A DNA stretch of 64,000 nt from Fasciolopsis buskii (Eukaryota > Platyhelminthes > Trematoda > Plagiorchiida > Fasciolidae): the NCBI GenBank assembly GCA_008360955.1, contig LUCM01010440.1:1-64000 (forward strand), read 5' to 3'. The stretch's first letter is position 1, and every line of letters begins with the position of its first letter. The notes under the pieces are model-generated. The model searched no databases, was not told the origin of the DNA, and saw only the letters and a program-made list of their open reading frames with translations. This document shows, in pieces, positions 12,793 to 25,284 of the stretch. Both the position numbers and the translations under genes were made by a program.

Positions 12793-14149
12793 CTATATTC
12801 AAAACTGTTGAACTCAATTTGTATTGGCGTCTACAAAGCAGTGTTCTCTTAGTCTATCGATTTCTACTCTTAGGTGGTACTACAGATACGCCGACTTCTT
12901 TGGATTCACGGAGGTACTAAATGTTCTCACGAAACCCTTACAAACGGAAAGCATTCAGTATCATATCATTACTCGAGAAATTTGGGACTACACCGAGAGA
13001 GTTGGAACTTGGTGCTTATCAGCCGAATGATTCTATTCCGAAAAGACCATTATGCAGCACAAGTAGCATATTGTTCAGCGCGCGTAAGGAAGGTTTGAGC
13101 CGAACACTGATTTGCACATCGATTGATGATTTCAGAAAAATGTACATATTTTTAGACATGAGAACGAGTGATCAATTTGCATATACAGTGGGGACCATTC
13201 TTGAACTAGTTATTCATCCCTATTTTGCCTGGTACTTTTTGGAATGACATGTGCATATACGACCTCGAGTTATACGAATAACAGAACTCGATCCGCGCCC
13301 TGACTGTAGATGCTCTGATTCACTACTTATTGCATGTGGCCGTTTATGTTCATTCGGTGCTGCAATCAGGAAGGCTGTGATGCTGTTTAGCACTGACAGA
13401 GATGTCTTTTCAACATGCACCCTTGTATTCTGTTATTACTCGATATTATTGTTCGCCAGCTCCAGGGTCGTCTTTTAGGTTTGAATTGTGTTATGATGCT
13501 TATGGAAACCTTTCGCATGCAACAAGGAAAACGGCTCATCTGAGTTTTGTAGTAAAAATTAGCATATTCTTTGGCCAAAAATGAATCATTTTTGCAAATC
13601 CACGGCCCTGGGAGATGCTGAACCATTAAAATTCATGTGCATAGCCACATTCACTTCGATAACGGCGAAGTTGCAGAACGAACCAAATTTTACGGGCGAG
13701 AACGTTAAGATTCAAACGTTATTCCTCCATTCATTCTAGGCTTTAACCTCTGCGATCACTTGGCTGATTGTTTGAATTAACAAGCATCAACTCCTACGAA
13801 AGATACTTTTACTTTCTTGTCTCACTTTCCAACGTGAAGTCAGTGAGCAACGTCAAGAGGTGAATAACTTCACCGAGTCTATTTCACGGATTCTAATGAG
13901 CAATTAACCCTCCATGCATCCCATGGGTCACTTCATGAATCTTCAAGAATTCGGATGCCGTGAGCAAATTTTAGTCCAAACCAGAACCGAACAGGACTGA
14001 CGGGCTCAATTCAAGATCCTCACGGAGAAATTGTGATTCTTGTTGTCGGGTTCAAACTATTCTCGGCAGGGCTTTTATTTTTATTTGTTTTTTAAGGAAT
14101 GATTGGGTCAACATATTTCCCATAGTTCCTCCTCCTGGCATTAATTTTC
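12793..14149. other. Intergenic stretch, no gene recognised
   Basis: Overlapping short frames on both strands between 12.8 and 13.6 kb show no domain features. The segment after about 14.05 kb may already belong to the 5' LTR of the following gypsy element, whose left edge I could not fix. Confidence 0.4.
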
Positions 14150-14487
14150 CCCGCGACAGACTCTTCCGCAACTGCTGGAGGTGGTTGGTTCTTCTGATGC
14201 TTGGAGGTATGTAGCTCAAAGTGGATTTGTTCCTCCAGATAATTTGCTTAACTGAACGTTGATCGCAAGGCGCGGTCGCCACTTGCGCGTAACTCGCTCG
14301 CACGCTGCTCTCAAAATATATTCAACCTGCTATCGCTCCAGACTGTCTTTTCCTTGTACCGGTCAAGTGTCAGGGTTTCCAGTATTGCAATCGCACCGAG
14401 CCGAGTAAGAGTGACGCACAAGTGGTCACAAAGGTTAAGGGCAAGCAAACGTAAGGCTAGATTCGCGGTAGGACAATCCGTTCTACA
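14150..14487 (+). mobile_element. 5' LTR of CsRn1-like Ty3/gypsy element (left edge uncertain)
   Basis: The right edge is set by a terminal ...TTCTACA at 14487, three bases before the primer site. The segment from about 14230 to 14470 is homologous to an antisense sequence at 25285-25545; both share TTAAGGGCAAGCAAACGT and the TTTTCCTTGT..CCGGTC block. That marks it as a repeated LTR. I could not find the left TG terminus or a target-site duplication, and no 3' LTR follows the coding part, so the element is incomplete. Confidence 0.65.
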
Positions 14488-14490
14488 AAT

Positions 14491-14507
14491 TGGTGGGCCC
14501 GACGTGA
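14491..14507 (+). other. Primer-binding site, tRNA-Trp type
   Basis: TGGTGGGCCCGACGTGA differs at two positions from the complement of the 3' end of eukaryotic tRNA-Trp (TGGTGACCCCGACGTGA). CsRn1, the founding trematode member of this clade, is described as using tRNA-Trp, so the site agrees with the coding-region assignment. Confidence 0.7.
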
Positions 14508-14715
14508 TTGACTGGTCACGTGCGTCTCTATTCCCTTTTTATGACGCCCGGTTTGCCCTTTTATTTATTTTTTGTAAGCTTGAATATCACCGCTGTTTTT
14601 TACTGCGTTTGCAAATTGCCTTTACGTGTTGATACTTATTGGCTGCGATCTTATATCGGTAACTTTTGGCACGTTTTGTTCTCCTTGCTTATTTTGCTTT
14701 TAAAAATAAGGCGTG

Positions 14716-15519
14716 ATGTCCCCAGAGCGAAAACCGTCGCCAGACCCAACATTAGTTTCGATAACTCTCCATATACCATCGCTCATACCGCCTGACCCCC
14801 AACTGTGGTTTAATTCAGCTGAACTGGAGTTAGAGAATTACAGAATAACTAGTGACGTCAGCCGTTTTAGATGAGTGGCTGGCCGTCTTCCTTCAGATGT
14901 AACCCTTCAGGTCAGGGACATCATCGTATCTTTGCGAAGTTACGACGCGTTGAAAGAGGCGGTTATATCTCGGACTGCCCCTACGGAAGATCAACGCATC
15001 CGACAACTACTTCAAGGGATCGAGCCGCGAAATAAAAAAACTTCAGAACAATTGCAGGAAGTGCGGCGTCTTAGGTGCACAACGTTTGGCGACGACCCGA
15101 TGCTAAGAGTGCTGTGGCTTCAACGGCTCCCACCCCATCCGCCTCCGTTGCTAAGTGCTGCCCGCAAATATTCACTAGCAAAAACAGCCAAAATTGCTGA
15201 CGACATTATGTCGCTCTATGGCCCGGGTGCCCCAACAATGAATACCCTTTCATCCCCCAGAACCGCATCTTCATCTGCGCAGGACGGCTTAACAACCATT
15301 CTGACAACGATCGACGCATCGTTACAGCGGCCCACAGTGGATAGAGACTGGCGACGCGGTCGGTTCATCCCGCGTCGTAGCAGGCGCTGTAGCCCCTCTC
15401 CCAAGCGACCCTTCTCGCCATCTGCGGAGGGTTACTGTAAGTATCATAACGGCTTCAGTAGCTTATCAAAATGGTTTGGCCCCGGTCGCACATTTCCGGG
15501 CAAGAAACAAGGAAACTAG
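14716..15519 (+). pseudogene. Gag of CsRn1-like gypsy element, interrupted
   Basis: The frame opens with ATG at 14716 (MSPERKPSPDP), passes an in-frame TGA at 14872, and runs to TAG at 15517. It encodes the structural Gag polyprotein of the retrotransposon particle. The PPDPQLWFNSAE and AGRLPSDVTLQVRDII stretches resemble Gag of CsRn1/Kabuki-type elements. That group carries an unusual CHCC zinc knuckle near the Gag C-terminus. Here the first Cys and the His survive (YCKYHNGF), but the last two Cys positions read Trp and Gly (KWFGPG). The 15517 TAG is in frame with the protease that follows, as expected for a formerly continuous gag-pol frame. Confidence 0.8.
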
Positions 15520-15529
15520 GTTTCCGGTT

Positions 15530-16017
15530 CGTGGTCGTGGCACACGACACCGGCCCAGCTACTAATTGTCGCCTCCTTGACGACTAACAACCTGTTCCTG
15601 GTGGATACACGTGCCCATGTTAGCGTAATCCCCCGGCACTCGAGCAGCTTGATCGCTGCACAGGCAGAGACGCTACGGGCTGCGAACGGCACCGATATCC
15701 ACAAGTACGGACATCGTTCCCTCACTCTTGATCTAGGTCTGAATAGTAAACTTCGTTGGGTGTTCATCGTCACCGACATTCCATACCCCATCACTGGTAT
15801 AGATTTCCTCCAGCATTTCGACCTACCAGTCGGCACTCAGCACAGGAAAATCGTAGATCGTCAAACGTCGCTGATCGTGACCGGCTCGTACGACGTTGTC
15901 AACGAAATTGCGCCCACAGCACGCTATACCGCCAGCCCAACAGCCTTACAGGGGACCACTTGGCGACCACCCGGGCATACTGCGACACGCCGGCCCACTT
16001 CCCACCGTTTAAACTAG
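15530..16017 (+). pseudogene. Aspartic protease of CsRn1-like element, active site altered
   Basis: In the same frame as gag, the segment reads LFLVDTRAHVSVIP. Retroelement proteases have DT/SG here; the Gly of the catalytic triad is Arg, so the enzyme should be inactive. The downstream flap/ITGIDFLQHFDL region is recognisable (family form: LGADFL). The role in an intact element is cleavage of the Gag-Pol polyprotein. The frame continues without domain content to 16017, and the RT that follows is in another frame. Confidence 0.8.
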
Positions 16018-16074
16018 GGTAACTGACCATATAGAAACCACGGGACCCCCAACACTTAGCAGGCCTCGTCGCTT

Positions 16075-17470
16075 AACTTCTGATAAGTTCCGCCTGGCCG
16101 AGGCGGAATTTGACACTAGGCATCATTAGACCTCCCAGTAGTCTTTGGGACTCCCCGCTGTACGTGGTCCTTAAGCCCAATGGTGACTGGCGACCATGTG
16201 GAGACTACAGGGCACAGAACAGAGTCACCATTCCCGATAGGTACCCGATCCTCCACATAAAGGACCTCACCACGTCGCTGGCCGGTTGCAAGATTTTCAG
16301 CGGCATAGACTTAACTCGAGCATACAGTCGGGTCCCTGTAGAAGAGAAAGGCATACCAAAAATGGGGGTGATCACACCCTTCGGACTGTTCGAGTTCGTA
16401 AGGATGCTCTTCGGGCTCAGCAATGCAGCTCAAACCTTTCAAAGTTTTATGCACGAGGTCATACGCGGGTTAGAGAATACGTATGTGTACCCAGAAGATG
16501 TCCTATTAGCTAACCACTCAGGGGATCAACACTCCGATCACCTAGGGTCTCTTTTCGACTGCCTCAACAAACAAGGCGCAAGGATTAACGCTTCAAACTG
16601 TTAGCTCGGAAAACCCAGCGTCACATTTCTAGAGCATATCGTTTCGTCCTCGGGTATAGCTCCATTGCCAGAGAAGATCACTGCTATTCAGGACTACCCA
16701 GAGCCTTATTCGTGTCGGAAGTTACGGCAACTTGTCGGCCTAGGTAACTTCTACCGGCGTTTTATTCCTAATTGCGCAAACGCAATTGCGCCCCTTACAG
16801 ATCTGTTACGGGGAGTTAAGCGCGCGTTCGCATTCCCCGAGGCTGCAAAACAGGCTTTCAATTCCGTTGAAGATGCTATCACCAAAATAGCCCTACTCGC
16901 AAATCCTTATCCGAGAGCACCCATATCTTCGATAACCGACGCTTCAAACACTGCAGTCGGAGCTGCACTTCGGCAAAACACCGAAGGTTCTTGACAGCCT
17001 TTATCATTCTTTTCGGCAGAGTATAGATATAGCACGTTTGGCAAGGAGTTGTTCACCGTCTAAATAGCTGTCCGACACTTCAAGCACGCATTAGAAAATC
17101 GCCCGTTCAAGATGTTCACAGACCGTAAACCGCTGGTATACGCGCCGCACTCAGCCTCTGACCGGTACTCGCCACGCGGGATCCGAAACTTAGACTTTGT
17201 TTCACAGTTCACTCTGGGCATACGACATGTCTCTGGGGTAGATAACTCCGCCGCTGATGCACTTTCTCGTATACACTAGATCCGTTCGTCTCCAACACGG
17301 AACATCGATTTCGACGCGATGGCACAGGCCGAAGCGACGGATCCAGATATCGACGAACTTCGACGAGAGAGCGCATTAACCTTAGCGGTCGTACCTATCA
17401 CAGCGTCGCAAAATACAAATATTTGCGACGTATCGCAATGTCGTCCAAGGTCGGCGGTTCCCGCAGCCAA
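16075..17470 (+). pseudogene. RT-RNase H-truncated integrase of CsRn1-like element
   Basis: This copied the element RNA into DNA when intact. RT motifs are in order: GDWRPCGDYRAQNR (about 16187), GIDLTRAYSRVPV (about 16305), FGLSNAAQTFQ, then YVYPEDVLL near 16480, where the catalytic YxDD has become YPED. The connection region LVGLGNFYRRFIP (about 16732) and an RNase H start SITDASNTAVGAAL (about 16930) follow, then HVSGVDNSAADALSR at the RNase H end. Stops interrupt at about 16602, 16992, 17061 and 17277, and a frameshift lies near 16112. The integrase N-terminal spacer is recognisable up to VPAAKI, after which homology stops at about 17470. Integrase core, 3' LTR and any further genes are missing. 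Confidence 0.87.
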
Positions 17471-17995
17471 AATTGTGTGTATTTACCGGAAACCGAGGGG
17501 CATGCGCGGGGCAAGATCAAATTTACACAAAGTGGACGCACGGAAAACAAGTATTCAGTGGTGAACATGCAGTGTTTGTGTCCTCGTGAATGTAACCAGC
17601 AATTTCATTAACTAAAAACGAGTCTTCCACAGTTTAAATCAATTCCAGATCATCCTTCACCAAAACCATCTGGGGCTGACTATGAGTCGCGCACTGCGAA
17701 TAAATCCATGTTTAAAAGAATCAAAAGAGCGCATCACAGGCGCGAAATTTGGTTAGGAAGCAACAGTGGGCGCCGGGATCAACAAAAATAAAGAAGATCA
17801 CTTGGCGAAGCGTAAGATAAATATGGATGAGGTATCGGGAGGAGATGATTAAAAACAACAGAGGATGTCATATAAGGGTGCTGAGAAACGTAATTAAAAT
17901 TATTTAAGAAGCATAACATTATTGCCGAGGGTCACAAAGAGGGAAAAAATCAAGGCTACATGGAACTATATACGGGGAGAAATTATATAAAGAAC

Positions 17996-18315
17996 TGTGG
18001 ACGGAGAGACAATGGAACTTAGAGAAATGGTCACTGGACTTATACGGCTGGGAACTGATTGTGATGTGTGACGGGAGGTAAACCGGTATGTGTAAGAATT
18101 ACAATCAATACTTAAATATACTTGCCATGAATGACCTGTGTGTTGTCCTTGTTTAATATCGGAGATTATGGTGTTCTGTGGCGCGAGGGGTCGGGAGGTT
18201 CGAGGATTGCGCAGAAATTCAGTATTGTTAGAAACTATTGGGCCAATCGTCATGGTTCATCTGAGATGAGGCACCCGGGGCGGTAACTTACGTGACTTTG
18301 TTTATTATTATTGTT
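17996..18315 (+). repeat. Left 320-bp inner arm of palindrome
   Basis: Reads TGTGGACGGAGAGACAATGG at the outer end and TTTATTATTATTGTT at the inner end. Its reverse complement is 18506-18825. The conceptual translation of both arms agrees over 86 consecutive codons, so few or no differences exist between them. Confidence 0.9.
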
Positions 18316-18505
18316 ACGCAACCAGGTACTGGAGCGTCGGATTCGGATAGCAGTTGCCCAAAAGGGATGGGCAACTGGCGCAAAGGATGGAGTGGAGCTT
18401 TCGGCGAGAGTTTGCGTTGCATCTGTGGTCACTGGCGAGCCAGGAGAAGAGCCGGAGCGTGAGAGGGCAGTCTGGAATTTGTTCCAGCTGGTGTTAAGTT
18501 GATTA

Positions 18506-18825
18506 AACAATAATAATAAACAAAGTCACGTAAGTTACCGCCCCGGGTGCCTCATCTCAGATGAACCATGACGATTGGCCCAATAGTTTCTAACAATACT
18601 GAATTTCTGCGCAATCCTCGAACCTCCCGACCCCTCGCGCCACAGAACACCATAATCTCCGATATTAAACAAGGACAACACACAGGTCATTCATGGCAAG
18701 TATATTTAAGTATTGATTGTAATTCTTACACATACCGGTTTACCTCCCGTCACACATCACAATCAGTTCCCAGCCGTATAAGTCCAGTGACCATTTCTCT
18801 AAGTTCCATTGTCTCTCCGTCCACA
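18506..18825 (-). repeat. Right 320-bp inner arm of palindrome
   Basis: Exact mirror of 17996-18315 as far as I can read it. Matching breaks off on both sides at corresponding positions, giving arms of equal length. Confidence 0.9.
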
Positions 18826-19240
18826 AGTCACCATATTTTTTCGTTCCGTAAATAGTTTGTTGGAACGTTGAAGGTTTCCCGCTGTTTTCTTTTTAGCATT
18901 ATGTTGATTATTAAATGTTGTTTGTCATTCTCCTTCCACCTCCTGTCGCTTCCAGTTTGATTTGGACTCTTCTCCACCCCGTTTTTGCATCCATACTGAT
19001 CTTCATCTTTGCCATATTGCCCTCTTGATTTTTGATGAAACCCGCCATTTGATAACCTCCACCATTTGTTTCCAGCCAGATTTTGCACCGGCGATAAGTA
19101 CGTTTGATGCGTTCAAAGATGGATTGACTCGCAGTGCGCGACTCATAGTCAGCCTCAGAAATGTTCGGCGATGGATTATTTAGCTCTGATTCAAAGCCCG
19201 AGAACTCGTGTTTTTCTTGTCCTATTGCAGGTTATGTTCA

Positions 19241-19949
19241 TGAGAGCACAGACACCGCATCTTCATGACCAATTTTTTGTTTTATGATTTCCATTGTGCC
19301 ATCTATGTGTGACCTTATTCTTGCCATACGCACGCCTCTCGAATATCGAGAACTATATCCAATATTGTTATTCTTTCATTTGGGATGGCTAAGGTGGGGC
19401 GAATGCAAGGAGGTAGAGCAGGAGAGGAGTAGGTCAGGGAGAAAAAGGATTGACACAAGCGGGATAGGTGTGTGAGGCAGGGGCTTGGTTGTGTATAAGA
19501 GAGATGCCGATAGGCGGGGATGCCAGCGGGTCTTGCCCATAGTACACAAGGCGGTCAGGTTTGAAGTAACTTTCGTTCTACCGCAATTTGGTTGGCACCA
19601 GAGGAGATGTTGGTTGGGATAGATGTTGCCCCGACAGGGTGGCGCCTTACGTTATCCATGTAGGGTGGTGGGTTGATAAAAGTTTGGTCAAATGGCTGCC
19701 CATGTATACGAACCTGGGCAGTTGTTGTAGGGTGTGGGAGTGATAACCGGTTAACCTTTGGGCCTGGGTCAGCCTTCCACATCTTGGAATCTCAGACGTT
19801 CCAGAGTTGATCGGCTTATTCATTATCAAAGTTTTAGTTACTGGGCCAACTCTGTTTAGTTGTTTATTATTGGTGTGCATTGCGGCCTCTTAGAAGAATG
19901 CTGGCTGTGTTGAGCGCTAGGATTTTAAGCGGCACTGTGGCCAATATTT
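19241..19949. other. No gene recognised
   Basis: GT-rich sequence with small frames only. It may be part of the same decayed element as the following minus-strand relic, but I see no motif to prove it. Confidence 0.35.
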
Positions 19950-20870
19950 TATGTTCTGTGGACAGTGCAGGCAAGCCAGATGCCCTCACCATACCGGCAA
20001 CATCGTTCGCAGAGTTCTGCCGGGGTTTTTAAGAAGGGGTTTTAAGGGCCGCAGCGGTATTTTGCATCCTGACGTTTTGGGTCAAGCGGCAACGTTTTGC
20101 GTGGTGGTTGAAGAGAAGGTGCGAACGGTGACTTGTCTAGACCAACTCAGTAATTCAGGGAGAGTTTGGGCTTGGAGATCCCGAATCTAGGTTTTGTGTT
20201 TTCGAGGGGGGACAGGGAGACCTGATGGTCTCTGCTCTAGAAGTTGGAGACCATGCTTTTTGGGGGACCAAATACCTCTCGCTGGAGAGGCGTTTTTCCT
20301 CCGTTATCCTGATAGTTTTCTACGAAGTATTAACGGCAAAGGTGTCTTCCTTGTGGATAAACTCACGGGCGACTTTCCCGTCCTGAATTTGTATTAGGAG
20401 CAGACAGGTTTTCTGTTGGATCATTTTTCGTAATCGCACACAATGACTAGGGTGATGAGCCACGGTACACGCACTCAGTAGCGTTTGTTTGACCGTCTCT
20501 AGTGATTGACGCTCTGAGATGTTAGATGTGATGGCATTGTTGATGTTTTGGATACGCCTAAGTGATTTAGACGATACTGAATCAACGAATCAACTAGCAT
20601 CGGCAAGGTCGTGTAAGGAGGGATTTGACGATGGCTTGATGAGATGAGAGAGTGAGGCCAGCTTGGTGATCGCTGCCTCCGCCGAAGTCAGCTGGGTAAC
20701 AGCGCTGACCAACCGTTTCTGCAGGTCTTCAAATCTCTCATATTTTTCATAAAAGCATCAACTGTCTTGACCGAGCAGTTTCTTGTTTGCGATTTAGGTG
20801 CAGATTGTGGCCCGCCTGATCTTTTGGAAGTAATTTTTATACGGTTTGCCTGCAGCATGATGCTAAAAAA
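19950..20870 (-). pseudogene. Decayed open frame, possible LINE ORF1
   Basis: Read on the minus strand, a frame from about 20860 (MLQANRIKITSKRSGG) stays open apart from two stops to about 20300 and is rich in Lys/Ser/Gln helical sequence. Beyond it the decayed frame ends near 19980 with a Cys cluster (ELCERCCRYGEG) reminiscent of the nucleic-acid-binding end of retroelement ORF1/Gag proteins. Frame breaks occur in the C-terminal third. The assignment is tentative: the pattern fits a LINE ORF1 relic, but I do not recognise a specific family. Confidence 0.35.
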
Positions 20871-23800
20871 TAATTTGAGTGAGAAAAACGCGCTATGAAA
20901 ATGAGACAAGGGTGGCGCGCAAACGATGCTCAGAAAAGTTTGTGGAATTTTTGTGAACGAAACACAGGGTTTTCTACCCAAAATCTATCGGAATCCACTC
21001 AGGTATCGGAGTTCGTCAGTGTTTCCAGATTTCGTTGGTGTTTAGACCTTAGCACACAATAACCCTCAGTTCTCCCGCTCCCAATCCGAATTTATCATTA
21101 TCATACCCACCCCTACCTACGAATGCGACCGTTAGCCTTTTGTGTGTTCAAGGATTACCATTAGTTAATGCACCACTCCGAACAATATGTATCGGTTCAT
21201 GCTTTTACCGGTGCGCTCACCAAAACCCTCATCCCGAACATGTTAAGATGTTTGTGTTTCTCACTTTATCTATTCCACATGTGCTCCTTTACAAGGCTAC
21301 CACCACGGAAGTCCATTTTCCATTTGCAGTCACACGTGCTCCCGCACATCATGAAATCGAGCTATCTCGAGGTTCGTATGTACTGCATGGGAAGGGAAAA
21401 ATACGATCCTCACCCAGGCTGTGGCAAAAGGGGACACTGACGCCAACCCGCACGAGCCGCCAAAGATAACTGGCACTTTCGGCGGCAAGCCTGTCAAGAA
21501 ATTAGATCGAAGCTGTAAGACGCTGTCAACAGACAAATTCCCTCCCTTTTTAAACTACTTGATCACTACAGCTTCCCAATCTTGTTTAAAATATTCGCAT
21601 GTCTTTCAGACGTGTTCGTCGCAATCTAGCTCCACATAGGCACAATGATCGCCCCTTGATAATTAGGGCTACTCCTTTGCCAGTGACGATGCAGTTCGAA
21701 ACTCGGCCTACAGAAAGCTGGGCGAAGAGACAGATCTCCGTTTCACTACTTGTTTTGAATACTTTGTTCAACGAACTGTATACTCTATTTCGTTTTCTTC
21801 TGAAGACATGGTGACCTTATCTGCCTTTGTGTCTCCAAGCAATAGCTTGCGGTAAGTCTTTAGCTTTACTCTGGTCCATTCGGCATTTCGAAATAATATA
21901 CCCTTCTGCAGGGACCAGGGTAGATTGAACAACTTTCTCTATCCATCTACATTTTAGTACTGGGCATGCGATGCTACCCACTATTCCTCTTTCCAGTCGT
22001 TTAGGTCAATTTACCATCTATCATTAATGAATTATGTCAGATTACTTCTTCCTGCCTGACTTCCATGTCCATTATATAAAATCCCTAAAACCTTAACGAT
22101 CATTTGTGTTTTGTTGCCTACCGCTCCATCAAACTGAATTTTTACCCTGGTAAGCATCATCGGTAGGCTTAGACCCTGCGTTCCACGCAAAAACATTCGT
22201 CTTGATTCCTGGAGAAAAGCTCAACCCAGACAAACGTTTTAGATTGTTTTCATCTTCGAACCACTTTCCCTGAAACTCAGCATGTTTCCTGGCAAATTCA
22301 AGTATCTTTTCGCTGTTTTAGTTTTCAGTGTGTGCAAAAGTTACCAGATGGAGGAATCCTCGTAAGGGCTTACTGTAATGACGGGCGGGTGAGTACCGCT
22401 GGAAGCAACTAGGAAAATTGAGGGCGTAGCCGTGACAGGTACGGCGAAATTCAAACGCGCAGAACATTGCAAAAGGGCAATGTACCGAGCTTGAAATGGA
22501 CTACGTGAACATAATCGGCTACCTCGTACAGGAACGCGGACGTAAGGCGGCACAGGAATATTTTTAGACCTTTCCGTTAACTTCTGCGTTCATTTTCGGG
22601 AACCATTTTGCAAGAATGCAACCCTCTGCTACCAGAAAGTGCAAGGCTCGGCCACTTATGTGTTGGACAGCCGACCAGGTATGGCATATGAGACGAAACC
22701 ATATTCAAACTTAGAAAAATGGCTGTGAGCAGTATAACATGGTCATTCACGCTCGAGTATATCGCACCCTTCAACCAGTCTCACCCTCCTCTTTATCGAA
22801 GATTGCTCCCTTCTCCGTGATTCTTAACTTTTTCAATGTCATCAAGCCCTTCAGGTCTCTTATCTATCCTTCCATCCAAATAAAACAACCGCCAGAGGGC
22901 GGAAATACGGAAACATCTCCTGAGCACTTCAACCGAATGCCTTAGTCTTCCCAGAAACTCCTAGACGTTCAGCATGTTTGTTTACACCAGCCCCTAGATC
23001 ATACCCCCGATATTCTTCACCCCGAGATCCAGAGCCCACGACGCACCTATGCCATGAATCGGGGGCAACCCCGCAGGTGCATTACAGGTCTCGCGGAGGA
23101 AAGACCGCGCCTCTGCAGCAGATACCGCCTAACAGGCCTTACAAAATACACCGAAAAATCTCAAGCTATCCCCAATCTAGTTATGTCCAGAACAAGACAT
23201 TGTAGACTGAAGAAGCAGCAGGCCATCCTCAGCACTATGACTTCAACACAAGTGGGCCTTGAAAGGCATATCACCAACAAACTTTTACTTAAGGGTAACT
23301 ACTGCACTTCCAATGCGTCTTCCTTCACTGCAACAAAGTCACAGTGCAAACTTTGCCGCCTTCCTGCAGCCACAGCCCATTATTACCCTGCCCCATGCGT
23401 GTAGCAGCCACAGTGAGTCACAATGTTGCCCCGATGACTGTGGATTCCAAAGGCTTCCCATGTAGGAATTCAAAAATGACACACGGGCTCTGACTTATAC
23501 CAAGACAAATATCATCATGCACACAGTATACGACGGCGACTTCCCACGCTTCCTTCTTCCATTTGTGTTTCCATATAAGGGACGTCCCCAATGACTGGAA
23601 TGCGGTAAGGAGGCTTAAGTTAAGAAAGGTATAATAATAATAATAACGTATATTTCTTGGTTTGCAAGAAGCAAGCGCAGGGAAATAACATGGATTTACA
23701 AAAATGATAAAAGGAAATGCCAATGACAGAAGTCTAAGGGAGCAAATGGAGGGGTGCAAACTTGAGGTATTGCGGAAGCACATTGGAAAGTGAAATGAGA

Positions 23801-23934
23801 GGCTACAAAGCAACGCAAAAATTAAAAGGTATCCAGTAAGAATCGAAAACTAGAAAACAGAATTTTCATGACCACACAGGTTTCCTGAGCCTGTATGCGA
23901 GCAGCGGACTACGAGTCATCTTGTATTTAAGTGC
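20871..23934. other. Intergenic stretch, no gene recognised
   Basis: Contains many short overlapping frames, none with a recognisable domain. A short (TAA)n run lies at about 23630-23645. I found no further structure. Confidence 0.4.
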
Positions 23935-24495
23935 GTTAAATGTGCGCATTGCTTGCGCAAATCTTCCCGCTTATCCGTAAAGTCGATCGAAATGCGATCA
24001 AGCGTGTACAGCAGGCGTTCACTAGAAATCTCGTGGGTCCTTCATTTAGCCTAAATTTGAGGACGAGATGCGAGCTGCTTGGATATGAACCACTATGGCT
24101 TCGTCGGATCAAATTGAAACTTGCGGTTCTCCAACCTTTGCCGTAATAACTTTCACTCTACTACAAACGTCACACGCGACACTGGTAGTCCCCAGTATCT
24201 AATTCACAGTAAATGCTACTCATTAAGAATACCCCTGACTCGACTATCGATCAGGGCAAAATTCTTCACAACTGGTCACTATAAACTGTGGAACAAACTC
24301 TGGTTCCCGGAGATCGTTCCCAAATTTAGTCCAGTTCAAATCCCAGTTAGCAAAGTTACTGGATGTCCCGCTCCTAATTAACCTGAAACGACCTAACATT
24401 GGACTAGAAGAGGCCCACGAACATGGTCGAGTCAATGCGCAGTTCATCACCGGGGATTCGGCTCTACCTCTTATTTCCGCAATTTCTCGCACGCT
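23935..24495 (+). pseudogene. CR1/jockey-type LINE, 3' end of pol (relic)
   Basis: The C-terminal part of a non-LTR reverse transcriptase, after the catalytic core. Features typical of this region are seen: a helix reading IKRVQQAFTRNL, the CELLGYEPLWLRRIKLKL segment, then SIRAKFFTTGHYKLWNKL and, after a frameshift, FKSQLAKLL. At least two frame changes (about 24145 and 24330) show it is dead. It is 5'-truncated, as most LINE insertions are. It differs from the RTE family that fills the right half of the window. Confidence 0.72.
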
Positions 24496-25284
24496 CCCGC
24501 TAATGCACCTTTTGACCTCCCTTTTATTGATGTACCCTCTTCACCAGTGGCTTAAGTAACTAACTCTTGAGCTTCCCCAATTTAGGTTGACGAAAATGCC
24601 AACGTATATTTTGGGGGATTCATGCTCTCATCACATCCAGTGAATTCAAATACCATCACCCTGTGTGCTCCTAGCCCTTCATGTCATCTTATCCTCTTTA
24701 CTGGTTTGGCAAAGCTAAATAGGTCGTTCTTGGTAGCCCCAAACCTTCAACTACCCTCTAAAGCTTCTACCATAGCTCATTTTCAGTCAACACATTTTAC
24801 GGAATAGAAGCAATATGTTGCAGGTATGTTGTCGCCATACAATGATCATCATTATCCCAAGCTGCCACCAAAGCCAGAAGGCTTCTTTCTTTTGCATTGA
24901 AGATCTCGCACTCGAAGTAGACGCTATTCCATCCTCGTAGTGGCGATTCCAAATATGCTATCCTACCGTTCCTGCTAGGAGCCTGCTCGCCAGAACTTGC
25001 GCTGGAGCTCTGGCCAGTTCAACCGAAGCTGAAGGTTCATGCGCCTTGATATACTAACCACTACGAACAGCATAATGGAGTACGATGATGGTAAGATAGC
25101 CTAATTTGTCCTTATCGATACCATCAGGGACCTCGCTGGGGTCCTTCACATTCCGATTCCCCGTAATCTTCAAATGCTGAACCTAAAAACCTAGGACACG
25201 CTACCATAGAACAATTATGCTTCTGCCTGGTTAAATACCTTGAGGAGTACACAGCAGGGCGCTAGTGATATGACCAAAATATAG
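24496..25284. other. No gene recognised
   Basis: Unassigned sequence between two retroelement relics. A short frame near 25050-25190 on the plus strand is open but without motifs. Confidence 0.35.

Larger units (their letters stand above)
17600..19240. repeat. Large palindrome of two inverted element ends
   Basis: Two related sequences face each other around a 190-bp loop (18316-18505). The inner arms (see separate entries) are 320 bp each and appear identical. The outer arms (about 17600-17995 and 18826-19230) are clearly homologous but diverged; both encode a DYESRTA motif followed by a basic stretch ending in (K/E)IWL. The inner arm starts with TGTGGACGGAGAG next to the outer coding-like part, as an LTR would next to its internal region. 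I therefore suspect two 3' ends of an LTR-type element in inverted orientation, but I could not find proper LTR ends on the loop side. Confidence 0.75.

Noticed and set aside
17966..18855. Two identical 86-codon proteins on opposite strands
   Set aside because: They are mirror translations of palindrome arms without start context or known domain; more likely LTR-like non-coding DNA.
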